Part shown: one piece after another, positions 1 through 13,300 of the stretch | Position numbering within the stretch: position 1 is the first letter of the stretch | Layout: the number at the start of each line of letters is the position of its first letter | NCBI RefSeq assembly: GCF_036567765.1 | Contig: NZ_DATCTU010000086.1 | Coordinates: 1 to 42,855, forward strand | DNA from: Pseudobacteroides sp. | GTDB taxonomy: Bacteria > Bacillota > Clostridia > Acetivibrionales > DSM-2933 | Reading direction: 5' to 3' | DNA length: 42,855 bases | Made by a program: the position numbers and the translations under genes | Notes under the pieces: model-generated | Told to the model about the DNA's origin: nothing | Databases searched by the model: none | Seen by the model: only the letters and a program-made list of their open reading frames with translations

Positions 1-1330
1 ACATATTCATATAATAACCATACTGAAAACTTAACAGCAGGTATCATGGAAGTAAAGGGAGATTTTATACAGAGATCATACAGTTATTCAGACTATAGAT
101 ATAACTTTAGTGCGGGAGGAACACACAAAGTAATATTAAGCGGAACAGCATCACAAAAGATTGACTTCCAGTACCCTGCCGCTTCTCACTTTAACATATT
201 GGAGATAAAGAATACATCAGGACAGTTAGTGTTTGTTAGTGATCTCAATGTAAACAAGCTTATAACTAATGTAAATACATTAAATAATATTACAGTAAAT
301 GCCATGAATTGGGTACTTAACGAAGATGTTGTAATATCAGGGAACTTGAATCTGGCAGGAAGTACAATTGATTTAAATGGTTACAAATTAACTGTTGCAG
401 GAAGTGTAATTCAATCAGGCGGAACCATGAACATAAATGGGGGACAGCTGATAATTGCAAAGGATTACAGGATAGAGAACAATGGAAGTTATGTATCTGC
501 AAATTTGTTGATGAAAAATGAAGCAGACTTTGTAAAAGTGGGAGGAAGCTTTACAACATTTTCATATAACAATCATTCAGAACATTTGACGGCAGGTGTT
601 TTGGAAATAAAAGGTGATTTTGTGCAGAGGGCATACAATTATACTGACTATAGATACAACTTCAATGCCGGAGGAACACACAAAGTAATACTAAGTGGGA
701 CAACATCACAAAAGGTTGATTTCCAATATCCTGCTTCATCTCGCTTTAATATATTGGAGATAAAGAATACATCAGGACAGATAGCGTTTGCAAGTGATAT
801 TAGTGCAAATAAACTTGTGACAAACGGCAATTTAATGCCTTCATTGACAGTAAATGCAAGGGAATGGACGCTTTATGAAGATACTATTATTGCGGGAAAC
901 CTTAATCTTGCCGGAAGCAGCATAAATCTGAATGGCTATAAGCTCACAATTAAAGGCAATTTGATACAGACAGGCGGAACCATGAATATAAATGGCGGTC
1001 AGCTTATAGTAGAGAAGGATTACAGGATAGAGAACAACGGAAGCTATGTGTCTGCTGTATTGGCTATGACGAATAAAGAGGATTATGTTAGGGTAGAAGG
1101 TGCATTTACAACCTATTCGTATAGTAATCATTCAAGTTACCTTACTGCAGGTACAATGGAGTTAAAGGGAGATTTTATACAAAGAGCATATGGCAGTTAT
1201 TCTGACTATAGGTATAATTTTGCAGCAGGAGGAACCCACAAAGTTATATTAAGCGGCAGCGGTGTACAAAAGGTAGATTTCCAATATCCGGGTTATTCCA
1301 AATTCAATATATTACAAGTTACAAAGCCTA
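1..1330 (+). repeat. 185-residue tandem repeats at the visible N-terminal end of the giant protein
   Basis: Two full copies (1-555 and 556-1110, exactly 555 bases) and a third truncated copy from 1111 are aligned in frame. The motif GGTHKVILSG recurs at bases 115, 670 and 1228. NLNLAGS, MNINGGQL and KDYRIENNGSYVSA also recur in each unit. The alternating short hydrophobic strands with Asn/Gly turns look like a beta-solenoid or a stacked beta-sandwich. More copies probably lie left of base 1. Nucleotide similarity between units is visibly high, so they arose recently or are kept uniform. Confidence 0.85.
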
Positions 1331-4300
1331 TTGATACAGGGTATTCCTTCACCTCAATGTCTGTATGGAATCAGCTTATAGAATCTCCGCTAGACAGCGA
1401 GGCCCCGACAATTCCTGCGAATCTTAAGATTTTGGACAAATCACACTATACAATAACCCTCACATGGGAACCTTCAACAGATAATGTAAAAATGTCAGGC
1501 TACAATATATACCGTAATGGCAGCATAGTGGGAAATTCAACAGGTACAAGCTATACTGACAGAGGACTTGAGCCTGATTCGGAATATGAATATACCGTTA
1601 GGGCCTTTGACATATTCGGTAACGAGTCACAAGAGAGCAACTCTGTTACAGACAAAACATATTCCGATCCGGAGCCGCCGACTCAACCTAAAGGGCTAAA
1701 AACAGTATCAAAATCCGACAAATCAATTACTATTTCCTGGGAGGCTGCTGAAGATAACGTAGCGGTTACAGGTTATACAATATACAGGGACAAGAAAGTT
1801 GTTGCTACAACAGAGGGACTGACCTTTACCGATAAAGGATTATCTCCTGCAACAAACTACTCTTACCAGATTAAGGCTTTTGATGCAATGAAGAATTATT
1901 CACAATACAGTGTTCCTCTGTATGAGAAAACAGCCGGTGATATTGATGTGCCAACTACACCGGGTAAGCCTACAGTATCAGAGGTAACTGTAAAAACTAT
2001 AAAAATTATATGGGAAAAATCAAGTGATAACTTTGTTGTTAAAGGTTATGAAATATACCGTGATGACAAATTGGTGGGAACAGCACCCGAAAATGTTTAT
2101 ACAGATAAAGAGCTAAAACCTTACACTACATATAAATACTATGTACGGGCTTTTGATGATGCATATAACTATTCAAGTGTCAGTGATTCAGTTTATGCAA
2201 TGACAGAGAAGGACATCATTGCTCCAACTATACCTGTTAATGTGGTGCTCACTACAAAGTCAGCATCATCTGTCACAATAAGCTGGGATAAATCAAGTGA
2301 TAATGTGGCTGTTAAGGGATACAACATATATCGTGACGGCAATAACCTCATAGCGACAACTGATAAGCTTAGCTATACGGATAGCGGATTAACACAGAAT
2401 AAGGCATATTCTTATACTGTTAAGGCTACAGATACATCTGGAAATGAATCGGGTGCAAGCATTGAGCTTATTTGTACACCTTCAGTTCCTGATGCACCTT
2501 CCGATGTGAAGGCAGTACCGGGAATATACAGTATTGATATAGGTTGGAGTCCGGTAAAATCTGATGGGACTTCATATTATAAGATATATGTAGGAAATGA
2601 AAGCAGCAAACTTGATTTCTGGGCAAATGTTAAAAACGCAACCAAAGCAACCAGAAATGATATATTAAGCGGAACAACAATGTATTTTGCAGTAAGTGCT
2701 GTTGACATATGGGGTAATGAGGGCCCCATGACAACGGTAAGCGGTACAACAAATACCGATAAAATTCCACCAAGGATTACTTTATTCCAGCCTGCTGACG
2801 GATCCAGGCTGTCCAACAGATATGTTGCTCTTAAGGCAAACGGTACAGATAATGGTGTAATAAGCAAATTTGTGTTTGAGAGTTCCGGAGATGAAGGAAG
2901 CACATGGACAAAGGTAGCAGAAGCTGACGCTTCATATGATGAAGGCATAAAGGAATTCAAGGCACAGACACTCTTTAGTAATGACAGCATAAGCGGAAGG
3001 TATTCGTTTAGAGTATTTGCACTGGATAAAGAGGGTAATAAATCTGAGACTGTAACATATTCCATAACCCTTGATTACACAGCACCTGGGGTGCCGCAAG
3101 GAGTTACAGCAACTGCTGCTGCAGGAAGGAATGTTATTTCATGGAATAAAGTAGCTGCAGAAGATTTGTCAAAATACAGAGTCTACCGTAAAAAAGAAAA
3201 TGAAAGCTTTGCAAGGATAGACACTCTAGCTTCAGATATACTCACTTACAGCGATTACAACGCTGAGATAGGTAAATCTTATGAGTATGCGGTTTCTTCG
3301 TTAGATGACTTGGGTAATGAGAGTGCTTTATCACAACCGGTGCTGGTTACCACAGTTAATTTTACACCTACGCTGCTGCTTACTCCTCAAAAGGCAGGAC
3401 CGGAGGCACAGCTTTCCTTTAGCGGTAAAGGCTTTAAGCCTCTAGAAGCAGTAGATCTTTACATTGATGGAGTTTATCTTGTAAGTGGAAAAGCTGATCA
3501 GAATGGAGATACCATAATCACATGGAGGTATGTAAAGAATGTAACTCCTGGTGAGCATAAGTTCATGTTAAAAGGAAAGACCAGCCTCACTCAGGCTGAA
3601 ACAGGATTTACTGCTCTTGTTGATCTTTTGGAAGCACCAACAGGCCTTACTTCATCAGCAGGTCAGATTGAGATAAACCTTAGCTGGACTGCACCTAAGG
3701 GGACTATTGCATATTACAGAGTATACAGAAAAATGGCCGCGGAAGAACTGAAGGTTATATTTGATAATGTGAAGGTTACAGGAATCAAAGACATAAATGT
3801 ATTAAAGGATGTAGATTACCAGTACCAGGTGTCTGCTGTTGACATTTATGGAAATGAGGGAAGCTTATCAACTGCTTTAACTGCCAAACCTTTACCCGAC
3901 AGTGAGAGTCCTTCCATCACAAGCCTTACCGCTTCACGTCAAGGAGAGTTGTTGAAGCTTTTCTATGGAGTACAGGATAACGTAGGAGTAACCGAAATAA
4001 AGCTGTACTATAAAAAAGGACTTGATGAATGGAAAGATATTGGAACGTCAATGCTGCTGCCTCAAAGAAGTACTGTTTATAGTTCGTATTTTGAATGGAA
4101 CACAAAGGATATGGCAGACGGGAGTTATGAAATAAAGGCTGTTGCATATGATAAGGAAGGCAATTATAGCCACGATTATGAAATCAGCATAAAAATAAGA
4201 AATACACCGCCTGATGCTCCAAGCAAGCTTACAGCAATTGCAGGAGAACTTAAGGTTGATTTAAGCTGGACAGAGGTGGAGGACAGTGAGCTTGACAGTT

Positions 4301-7300
4301 ACAGTTTGTATAGAAGCACAGACGGTATAAACTATGAGCCTGTTACAAAAACAAAGCTACTTTCTTACACAGACACTAAGGTTGGAGTAGGAAGTACATA
4401 TACATATAAGGTAGTTGCTATTGATAAATATGGCCATGAAAGTGAGCCGGCATTAAGTGAAGTGGTAAAGGTAAAAGCAGATATAACACCTCCTGTGGTT
4501 AAAGCCATAATACCCCAGGACGGCAGCAAAATTAAAGGAAGAGTTAACTTAAGTGCTATTGCCATAGATAACTTCAACGTTAAGAATATTGAGTTTTTCT
4601 ATAAATCAAATAATGATATAGACAAGTGGATTAGCCTTGGGACTACAGTAACCGGAACTATTACCTGGGATACAGCAGCCTCCGTATCTGATGGAGTTTA
4701 TGGAATTAAGGCGGTTGCACAGGATGATTATCTTAATAAAGGTGAGATGATTGCAGTATACACAATAGATAATACTCCTCCAGGCATTCCATTACTTGCC
4801 GCCAGCTCTTCCGAGCTAAAGATATCCCTTACCTGGCAGGTTAGAGATACCGACAGCGACATTAATTATTTTGAGGTGTGGAGGGGAACTAATGGAGCTG
4901 ACCCTGGTTCATTCAAGCAGATTGCAAGGGTAGAGGGGAAAATTTATGTTGACAATACAGCACCACTAGATAAGGACAGCTTTTATAAGGTAGTTGCCGT
5001 GGATAAGTTGAGCAACAGAAGTGAAGGTTCAAACATTGAAAAGTTAAGACCGGGCAATGACCTGACTGCTCCTGTCATAGATAAATTTGAGCCTGCAGGC
5101 GGAAGTGTGTTAAGAGGAAAAGCCCAGATTAGGCTTCATGCAAAAGACAATGTAGGTGTTAAAACCTATGAAGTTTATTTAAGAAAGCTGGATGACAACG
5201 GAAAGCCTCAGGGGGCAGGGGATTGGGGCATATTTGCAACTGTGGACAATCAGAGCCAGAACGATGCAGTTATAAGCTGGGATACCCTTTCGGTATCGGC
5301 TGAAGGTGTAGAAGCCTATGCTGACGGCATGTACGAGGTAAAGGCAGTTGCGGCAGATAAAAACAACAACAAATCGGAGAGGATAGAGACATATATATTG
5401 GCAAACAATCCTCCGGCAGCACCTGAAAAAATATATGTGGGTGCCGAAGAGTGGAAGCTAATTGTGAGCTGGTCACCTGTAGTAAGATCGGATTTTGACC
5501 ATTATGTATTATACAGAAAAGAAGGAAAGGATGGGGAGTGGAGAAAGATTGTTTCCAATACAACATCCAATCTGTATATAGATTATATGAAGGATCCTTC
5601 CAAGGCATACTACTACAAGGTATCTGTTGTGAATGATCTTGGCAGGGAGAGTGCTCCAAGCTATGATTATTCAAAAGATACGTATATTGATCCGAAGATT
5701 AGCACTCATGCAATGCAGGAGACAACAAAACCCTTTATTTCTGAAATGAAACCCGCTGAAATGAGCAGGTGGAATTACAGCATACCATTAAAGGCAACAA
5801 TTAATGACCCTGTAGCAGTTAAGGTATTGTACGAGTATGCATATCTTGGGGAATCTTTGGATAGTGAGCCTACAGGCAATGAAACTTGGCAGATTTTAGG
5901 TGAGGACATTTTACCTCAGTTTAAGGATCCAAGCGTTATAAACGGTATGGATTTGACAAATACATTTAGCTCAGAACTGAACTTTGATGTATCAAATCAA
6001 CCGGCAGGAATATATGCTGTTCGCATTACAGCTATAAATAAAGGCGGTGTTGAGGCATCATTTACTAAGAAATATATTATTGACCGTGAAGCACCAGCAG
6101 CACCAAAGGGTCTTTCAGCAGAGAATCCTAAGACAGGTGGAGAAATAGGGCTCACATGGCTAAAAAGTAGTTCTTTGGATATTGACTACTATGAAGTATT
6201 GAGGGCTACAGAGAGCGGAGGGCCTTTTACCGTTGTTGCAAAATCAAGATCACTTGTTTACAGAGATACAGGCCTCACAAACGGTTTGGCATATTTCTAT
6301 ATTGTTAAAGCTGTTGACAGTGCAGGAAATAAGAGCGATGCTTCAAATCAAGTAACAGGAGTACCGACAGCGGTATGCGACCTTGCAGTGAGGGAAATCA
6401 CGTTTAATCCTGAGGTTCCTATCTTTGGCAGAACTTCTCAAATAAGTGCACTGGTAGAAAATAACGGATATGCAAGGGCAAAAGGAAACGTTACATTCTA
6501 CATAAATGATGGAGAATTATGGAAGTTGATGGGAAATACCAGTATAGAAGTAAGTTCATTTACAAAAGCAGAAGCAAGTATCAATTGGGTGCCTGAAAAC
6601 GGCACTGAGGCACCTGTTAGAATAAAGGCAGTTGCAGACGTATCAGGAGATATATCCGATTTGGATGTAAGCAATAACCTTAAAGAAACTGAGTGCGGTT
6701 TAAACTTTGCACCCCAAGCAGCAGCGGAGCTGCCGCAAGTTATAAACTCAGGTGAATTATTCACTGCAAAAGGCTTATTGAGCAAGGATAGCGACGGAAG
6801 CATAGCAGCATACAAATGGAATATGGGTGACGGCAGCCTGAGGGAAGGGCCACAGATAACTCATATGTACCAGACACCAGGTAAATATCAGGTTACACTT
6901 ACGGTGACAGACAACAATGGGGCAGAAGGAGCGGCTGCAGCTTGGATAACAGTTAATGACAGCAGGCCTGACCTTGTGGTATCGGAAGTCAAATGGAATC
7001 CAACCGATCCTAAAGAAAACGATGTTGTGAACATTACAGCTACAATAGGCAATACAGGAAAAGGGCCAAGTACAGTAGGCTTTTTGGCAGGATTCTATAT
7101 TGACAACCAGTATGTTGGGTACACAAGGGTAGACAAAAACATTGAAAAAGGTTCAAGTATTGATGTTACTTTCTCCTGGGTAGCAACACCTGGTATGCAT
7201 ATTGTTAAGGTAGTGGCTAATGATATCTTAGACAACCTTAAAGAAACATCAAAGGCCAACAATACTGCAACTGCCGTACTTACATCAAAACAGGTAAGCT

Positions 7301-10300
7301 TCCCCGATGTAAGAGTGGATAAAATAACATGGTCGCCGGATAAAACCGATATTGAAAGTGAGAGTCCATTTGTATACAGAACGACTATTTCCAATGTAGG
7401 AAATGCAAATGCAGAGAAATTCTTTGTTTCACTTTATATTGACGGAAAGTGGGTTGCAAAGCAGAATGTCAATCTTTTAGGACCAGGAGCAAGCCAGGAG
7501 CTGGTATTTTCAGTTAAGCCTGTTTCGGGTAAACATGAGGTCACAATAAAGGCAGATGATCCTTCGCCTTTATTGGTCGAGCCAATAAGGGATAATAATA
7601 TAAAAACTGTAACAACCTCAGAGTTTACAGTAACTTATCCCACCCTCTCGTTAAGCCCAATAACATGGCTGCCGAAGGAAACTACACTTACAGACGGAAC
7701 ATCTCTGACATATGAGACAAAGCTTGTAAACACAAGTACTGTAGATATTACCCATAAGTTTAAGGTAGATTTCAAGGTTGATGGACAGATTATAAGAAGC
7801 TTCAACATAGACAGACTGAATGCAGGAGAGGAAAAGGAACTGTGGACAAGGTGGTATGTACAGCCTGGACCTCATACTGTAAGCATAACAGCCGATCCTG
7901 ATTCCACTGTTACAAACAGCGTTTATGGTGCACATGTTGAGGCTGCAGTTTCAAACCTTAATATAATATATCCTGATCTTAATATAACTGATGTCCAGTG
8001 GTCGCCGCTCAATGTAAGGTATGGAGAGCCTGTTTCCTTTGTTGTTCGTGTCAGCAATCAAAGCGTAACATCAATCTTTAACAAGTTTAATGTTGGGCTT
8101 TATGTTGATGGAAAGGCTGTGGCAGGAAGTGCTGTTGAAGGCTTAAGGGGACACAGCACAGCTATAGTGGGTATTAAATGGGAACCTAAGGACACAGGTA
8201 TACACAATGTAAAGATAGTTGTAGACAACTTTAATGAGGTTAGGCAATCACCTATTGGTGATGGAGTAAGACGAACATGGGAAAGAAGCTTTGAAGTAGC
8301 GGACAGACTTGTGATAGAGGCTCATCCGAATGAGGAGGATATAAGCGAGGATCTTGGATATGTCCTGTGCTCCCTGATTGAAGATTATATGCCAATGACT
8401 GTATCCGCCAGAAAAGCAAGTGACAAAAACAAACTTTTAGGCCCTGAGAGCGATATATATGCAAGATACGAATTAAAACAGGGTGAAAATGTTGTTTTAT
8501 CTGACATAATAGGATTTGATCCTGTTACAAGAACTTATAAGGGACAGCTGCCGCTTAAATTATTAAAACCTGGAGTATATAATCTTAGTATTGAAGCAGG
8601 AGATGCGGTTGAATCTTATACAACTACCTGCAACTTGGGGGTTCTTTTACAAAAGGATCTGGACATAACAATAGAAGCCGAAAAACAAAATTATAATGCC
8701 AACGATAAAGTGCATATATCGGGTTACTTTAAATACAAGGATGGCAAGCCTCTTGCAAATTCCAAATTAGTATTGGATTTACAGCTCGAGCCTGAATCGG
8801 ATGATCCTAGAAGGCCTTGGAAGGCAGAACATATTTTGACCCTGGAAACAGATGAAAACGGTCACTTTAAACACGATTTCATACCTGTTACAGCAGAAGC
8901 AGGGAAGTGGAACGCTTATATAATTGCCTTTGACAAGCTTTTAAGCGGGGCAGGTTTTACCACATTTACGGTATATGGTATGACTGCTTCACCTTCCAAT
9001 CTTTCAGTTACTGCATCAAAGAACTCGCAGTTCTCAAGGGTTATAAGCATTAAGAATACTGCTGACTCCGGAGAAGCAAGCCTTACCGGCTTAAGTGCGG
9101 TACTTAGAAACCTGACTCCAAATAGTAAGGTTAATGCTGTAATAGATACATCAACACTTAAATCCACATTAAATCCGGGAGAGTCCAGCAGTGTTGTTTT
9201 AAACGTCAACACACCACTTGATGTGGCGGATACAGCTGAGTATGAGATTATATTCAGCAGCTCGGAAGGTCCAAGCACCATATCAAGGATAAAGCTAAAT
9301 TTAAGGCCGGCAGTGCCGATACCTGTTACTGATCCAAAGGGAATTGATATAGGTGTTAACCCTGGTTCAAATATTATAAGGACTGTAAAGGTTATTAATA
9401 AGGGCCTTGGGACTATGAACAACATAAGGCTTGAGGCACCCGCTTCAATACCGTGGATTAAGCCATTTAATTTAGGAAAAACAAGCCTTGCCCCAGGTGA
9501 GGAAACCAGATTTAGTATTTCAATAAATCCGCCTCAGGGAACAGCACTTGGACAGTATCAGGATGTTATTACGGTGACGGACGGCAAATATAAGGCAGTT
9601 GTCACAGTAGCAGCGGAGGTTTCCACCATCAACACAGGCTCGGTATCATTCCTTGTAACGGATGACTCAGGTGCACGCGTTGCAGGTGCAGAGATCAACC
9701 TTGTAGGTAAAGACCCTTATATCCAGTCGAGAAACGGGCAGGAAATAACATATTATCAGCACTTCTACGGAAGAACAGATGTAAACGGATTTGTTACATT
9801 TGAAGATAAACCAATAGGTGAGTATACATATTACGTACAGGCACAGGGACGTATCAAGCTTTCAGGAACTGCAAATATAATGCCTAAATCTGAGGCTTCT
9901 ATGGTAGAAGTAAAGATGGAAGTAATGCCGGTTCAGATTGAATGGACAGTGGTTCCTACAACTATACAGGATAAATATGATATTAAGCTGGAAATGAACT
10001 TTACACCGGCAAATATTCCAACGCCTAAGTTTGGACTTGTGCCGCCTTGGATTACCATACCCAAACAGGTAACCGGTCCTGTTTATCTGGAAGCTACCGT
10101 TATAAATACTGGTATGGTACCTATAATAGATGCAGTAGCTACAGTAATCCGTGAAAGCTCCAAGGATACCGGTATAAGTATTGTTGGCGGAGGATATATT
10201 GGAGAAATTCCTGCACATGGAAGCACAAAGATAAAGATAAAGGTTGATCCGGGCTACTATAACCTTAAGTTTGGCATAAAAGATTTTGGACAGGAGGATA

Positions 10301-13300
10301 AGGCTCCTAACAGGATCCATATAATGGGTAACTATGTAAGCTTTGATAATGATACAGGGCTTCCAATGGATCCTCCAGGTAAGGTAGAGACAAACCTTGC
10401 ACTCTGCAATCCTGGAGAACAGAAGGCCAAGGTGGCAATAACCATTCCAAGTCTTGGAGGTACTAAGGAAGAAGAAATACAGATGCCTGAGGGCCAGATG
10501 GAGGAGCTTGACTATTTAAATTCAATGGACGGCTTTGGAGGAGGTTCAGGCAGCGGAACTGTTAACGGAATAATTGCTTTAAAGCTTGACCAGACTGCGA
10601 CTTTGGAAAGGCAGGCGTTTAACGCAACATTGAAGGTAACAAACGGTTATCCGGTTTATTCATTGCAGAATCTGTCTGTTAGGGTGCAGATAACCGACAC
10701 TGAAGGAAACGACGTAACAAACAAGAACTTTATTATTCCGACAAGCCTTTCGGGAATATCAAGCCTAGACGGCTCTTCGAGCCTCGCATCAGGCCAGGGA
10801 ATGCTGTCCACATGGCAGCTTATACCGGGTGAAGGCTTAGGAGGTACTAATCTTTCAGGTAGGGTTTATCTGGCAAAAGCAGTCATTTCATACTATCTTA
10901 ATGGGAAGTATGTAGAAACTACTACAAAAGCAGAGGAGATAACAATCTATCCTCAGCCTAAAATAAAGCTTCATTATTATATACCTCAGAAAATTACTGC
11001 AGGGGTTCCCTTCAGGCTGGGGATTATTGCAGAGAATACAGGTGATGGAATTGCAAAAAACCTTACAGTTGAATCAGGTCAGATTGAAATAAGCTCAAAC
11101 AGAATAGGCCTTGATACAAACTTTAAAATAATAGGAACATCATTTGGCTTAAGCACCGATACAAGCTTTAAGATTAGTCTAGGCGACATCAAGCCACGCA
11201 GCAAGGTTAGCGGGTACTGGATGGTCAGATGGGAAATGTATGATGAAGGACCTAGCGGCAAGCCATTAGAGGGAGAGTTTAAGAACTTCAAGGCAACCCT
11301 CCATCATCAGGATTATAAAGGAGTGCAATTGAACCCTTTAATTACAGGGGTTACAACTGAAATAATCGGGAAGGATAACGTATTGTCCGATCCCAATGAT
11401 CCTGATAACTCCCTTACCCTTGTAAACGTCGGAGATACAGGCTTCCCAAGTTATCTGCTGAACCTAAAGACAGGAATGCAGATACCCATATACGTTCCGC
11501 AGGGCCTTAATATTTTAAAACAGCCGGGAATAGGTGAAAGCCTGCTTAAGTTTGAAGTTCCGGCCCTCACAGGTAACCCTGATGCACAGGGTGCTCCAAG
11601 GTACCAGGTGCTTATGCTTAAGGACCCGATGCCAAAAGCCAATGTAAGCAGTGTTACAAGAGCGGTATACACAGAGAAAAATGAAATAGCTACTTTAAGT
11701 AAAGTAAACTGCTGGAAGGATAGCGGTAATATCTACATCGTAGATGAGATACCTGTATATAATGTTAAGCCACAAGGCTACCCAGAAAGCCAGGCAAGGT
11801 ATTACCATAAACCTGTCTATACCGTAGACTTCAGATCCGGTTCCGTAATAAGTGCTGTAGAATACTCCCAAATCATTTATGACGTTGATCAGAAGGATCT
11901 GGATAAGATTAAGAAGAAGGTCTATTATGACGTGGGTCACTATCCTGATGAAGGTGATACCTTTACAATAAGGGCCAAGGTTGAAAACAAAGGCAATGAT
12001 ATAGAAAGCGGTACTGTTGAGTTCTTTGCTGCAGGCGGTGACATAAAGGGTGAGATAAAAATTGGTCAGGCAAATTTCAGCGGCCTCCAGCCACTTCTCA
12101 CAACCTATGTCTACATTGACTGGACCTATAGTAAGGGCGGAAAATACAACGTTACTGCAAGAGTTTCGGGCAGCACTTTAAAAGAAGCTTCTAAAGATGC
12201 AGTAGTTCGCATAAACAGCAAGCCTTATGCTGATGCCGGTGTGGACTTTTCTGAGGACGTTTTGAAACCCGCTCACTTTGACGGGTCACGTTCATATGAC
12301 AAGGATGGATATATACAAAGCTATATTTGGGAATTTGGCGATGGAGAAACGGCTTCAGGGGTTACACCAAGCCATAAGTACCTGCATTCAGGAACCTACA
12401 AGGTTAATCTGACCGTGATGGACAATAACGGTGCAGAAACTGTATCGCAGATGCAGATTACCGTTAATGAAACAAGGGCTGACCTTAGAGTTACCGGAAT
12501 TGTTCTTGACAGCGATTCACCCAAGGAAGACCAATTACTTTCTGTTACAGGCTCGGTATATAATGCAGGATATATTGAAACGGATAAACCGTTTTTGGTA
12601 GGATTTTATGTTGATGGTGTTTACAAAAACTATGTAAAGATAACTGAGAAGATAAAGCCCGGGGAAACCAAGAAGGTTAGTTTCAGCTGGAAAAATACAG
12701 TAGGAAACCACATGCTAACCATTATAGCCAATGATATGGGTCATCCTGTGGATGAGGCAGACTTTGACAACAACCAGCTAAGTAGGCCCATAGATACCAA
12801 GACTGCTCTATTCCCCAACCTTAAGGTAGCAGAAGTTAAATGGTCTGGAAATGAGGAGGGTATCTTCGATTGGAATGAGGAAGTGAGCCTTGCAGTTACT
12901 GTAGAAAACAATGGATCTTCTAAGGCCGGCAAGTTCTCGGTTGCACTGTTTGAAGATGGTGAACTTATAAAAACCCAGATGGTTAATGGCTTGTCACAGT
13001 CTGAAGGATCAAATAAAACAACTCTGACATTTAAATTTAATGTCGTTAAGGAAGGTGTCCATAAATACAAGGTTGTTGCAGATGGACCGATACCACATAT
13101 AGTTGAAGGCGATAAGACTGACAACACAAAAGAAATAACAACACCTAAGATCAGGTTCAGATACCCAGATCTCAAGGTAGAAAAGCTCTCCTGTAATCCG
13201 GAAGACGGCAATTTGCAGCCTGGACAGCCGATAGTCATAACCGCTTCCATACTAAATGGCGGTTATGCAGCAGTAAATAAAGGGTTTAAGGTTAGTTTCT

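Noticed and set aside
1..1330. CRISPR or non-coding tandem repeat
   Set aside because: The repeats are 555 bases long, in frame and part of the open reading frame.
2577..3065. Long antisense reading frames inside the giant gene (also at 8916-9425 and 12741-13250)
   Set aside because: They are shadows of the repetitive coding strand, with no ribosome binding site or recognisable domain.
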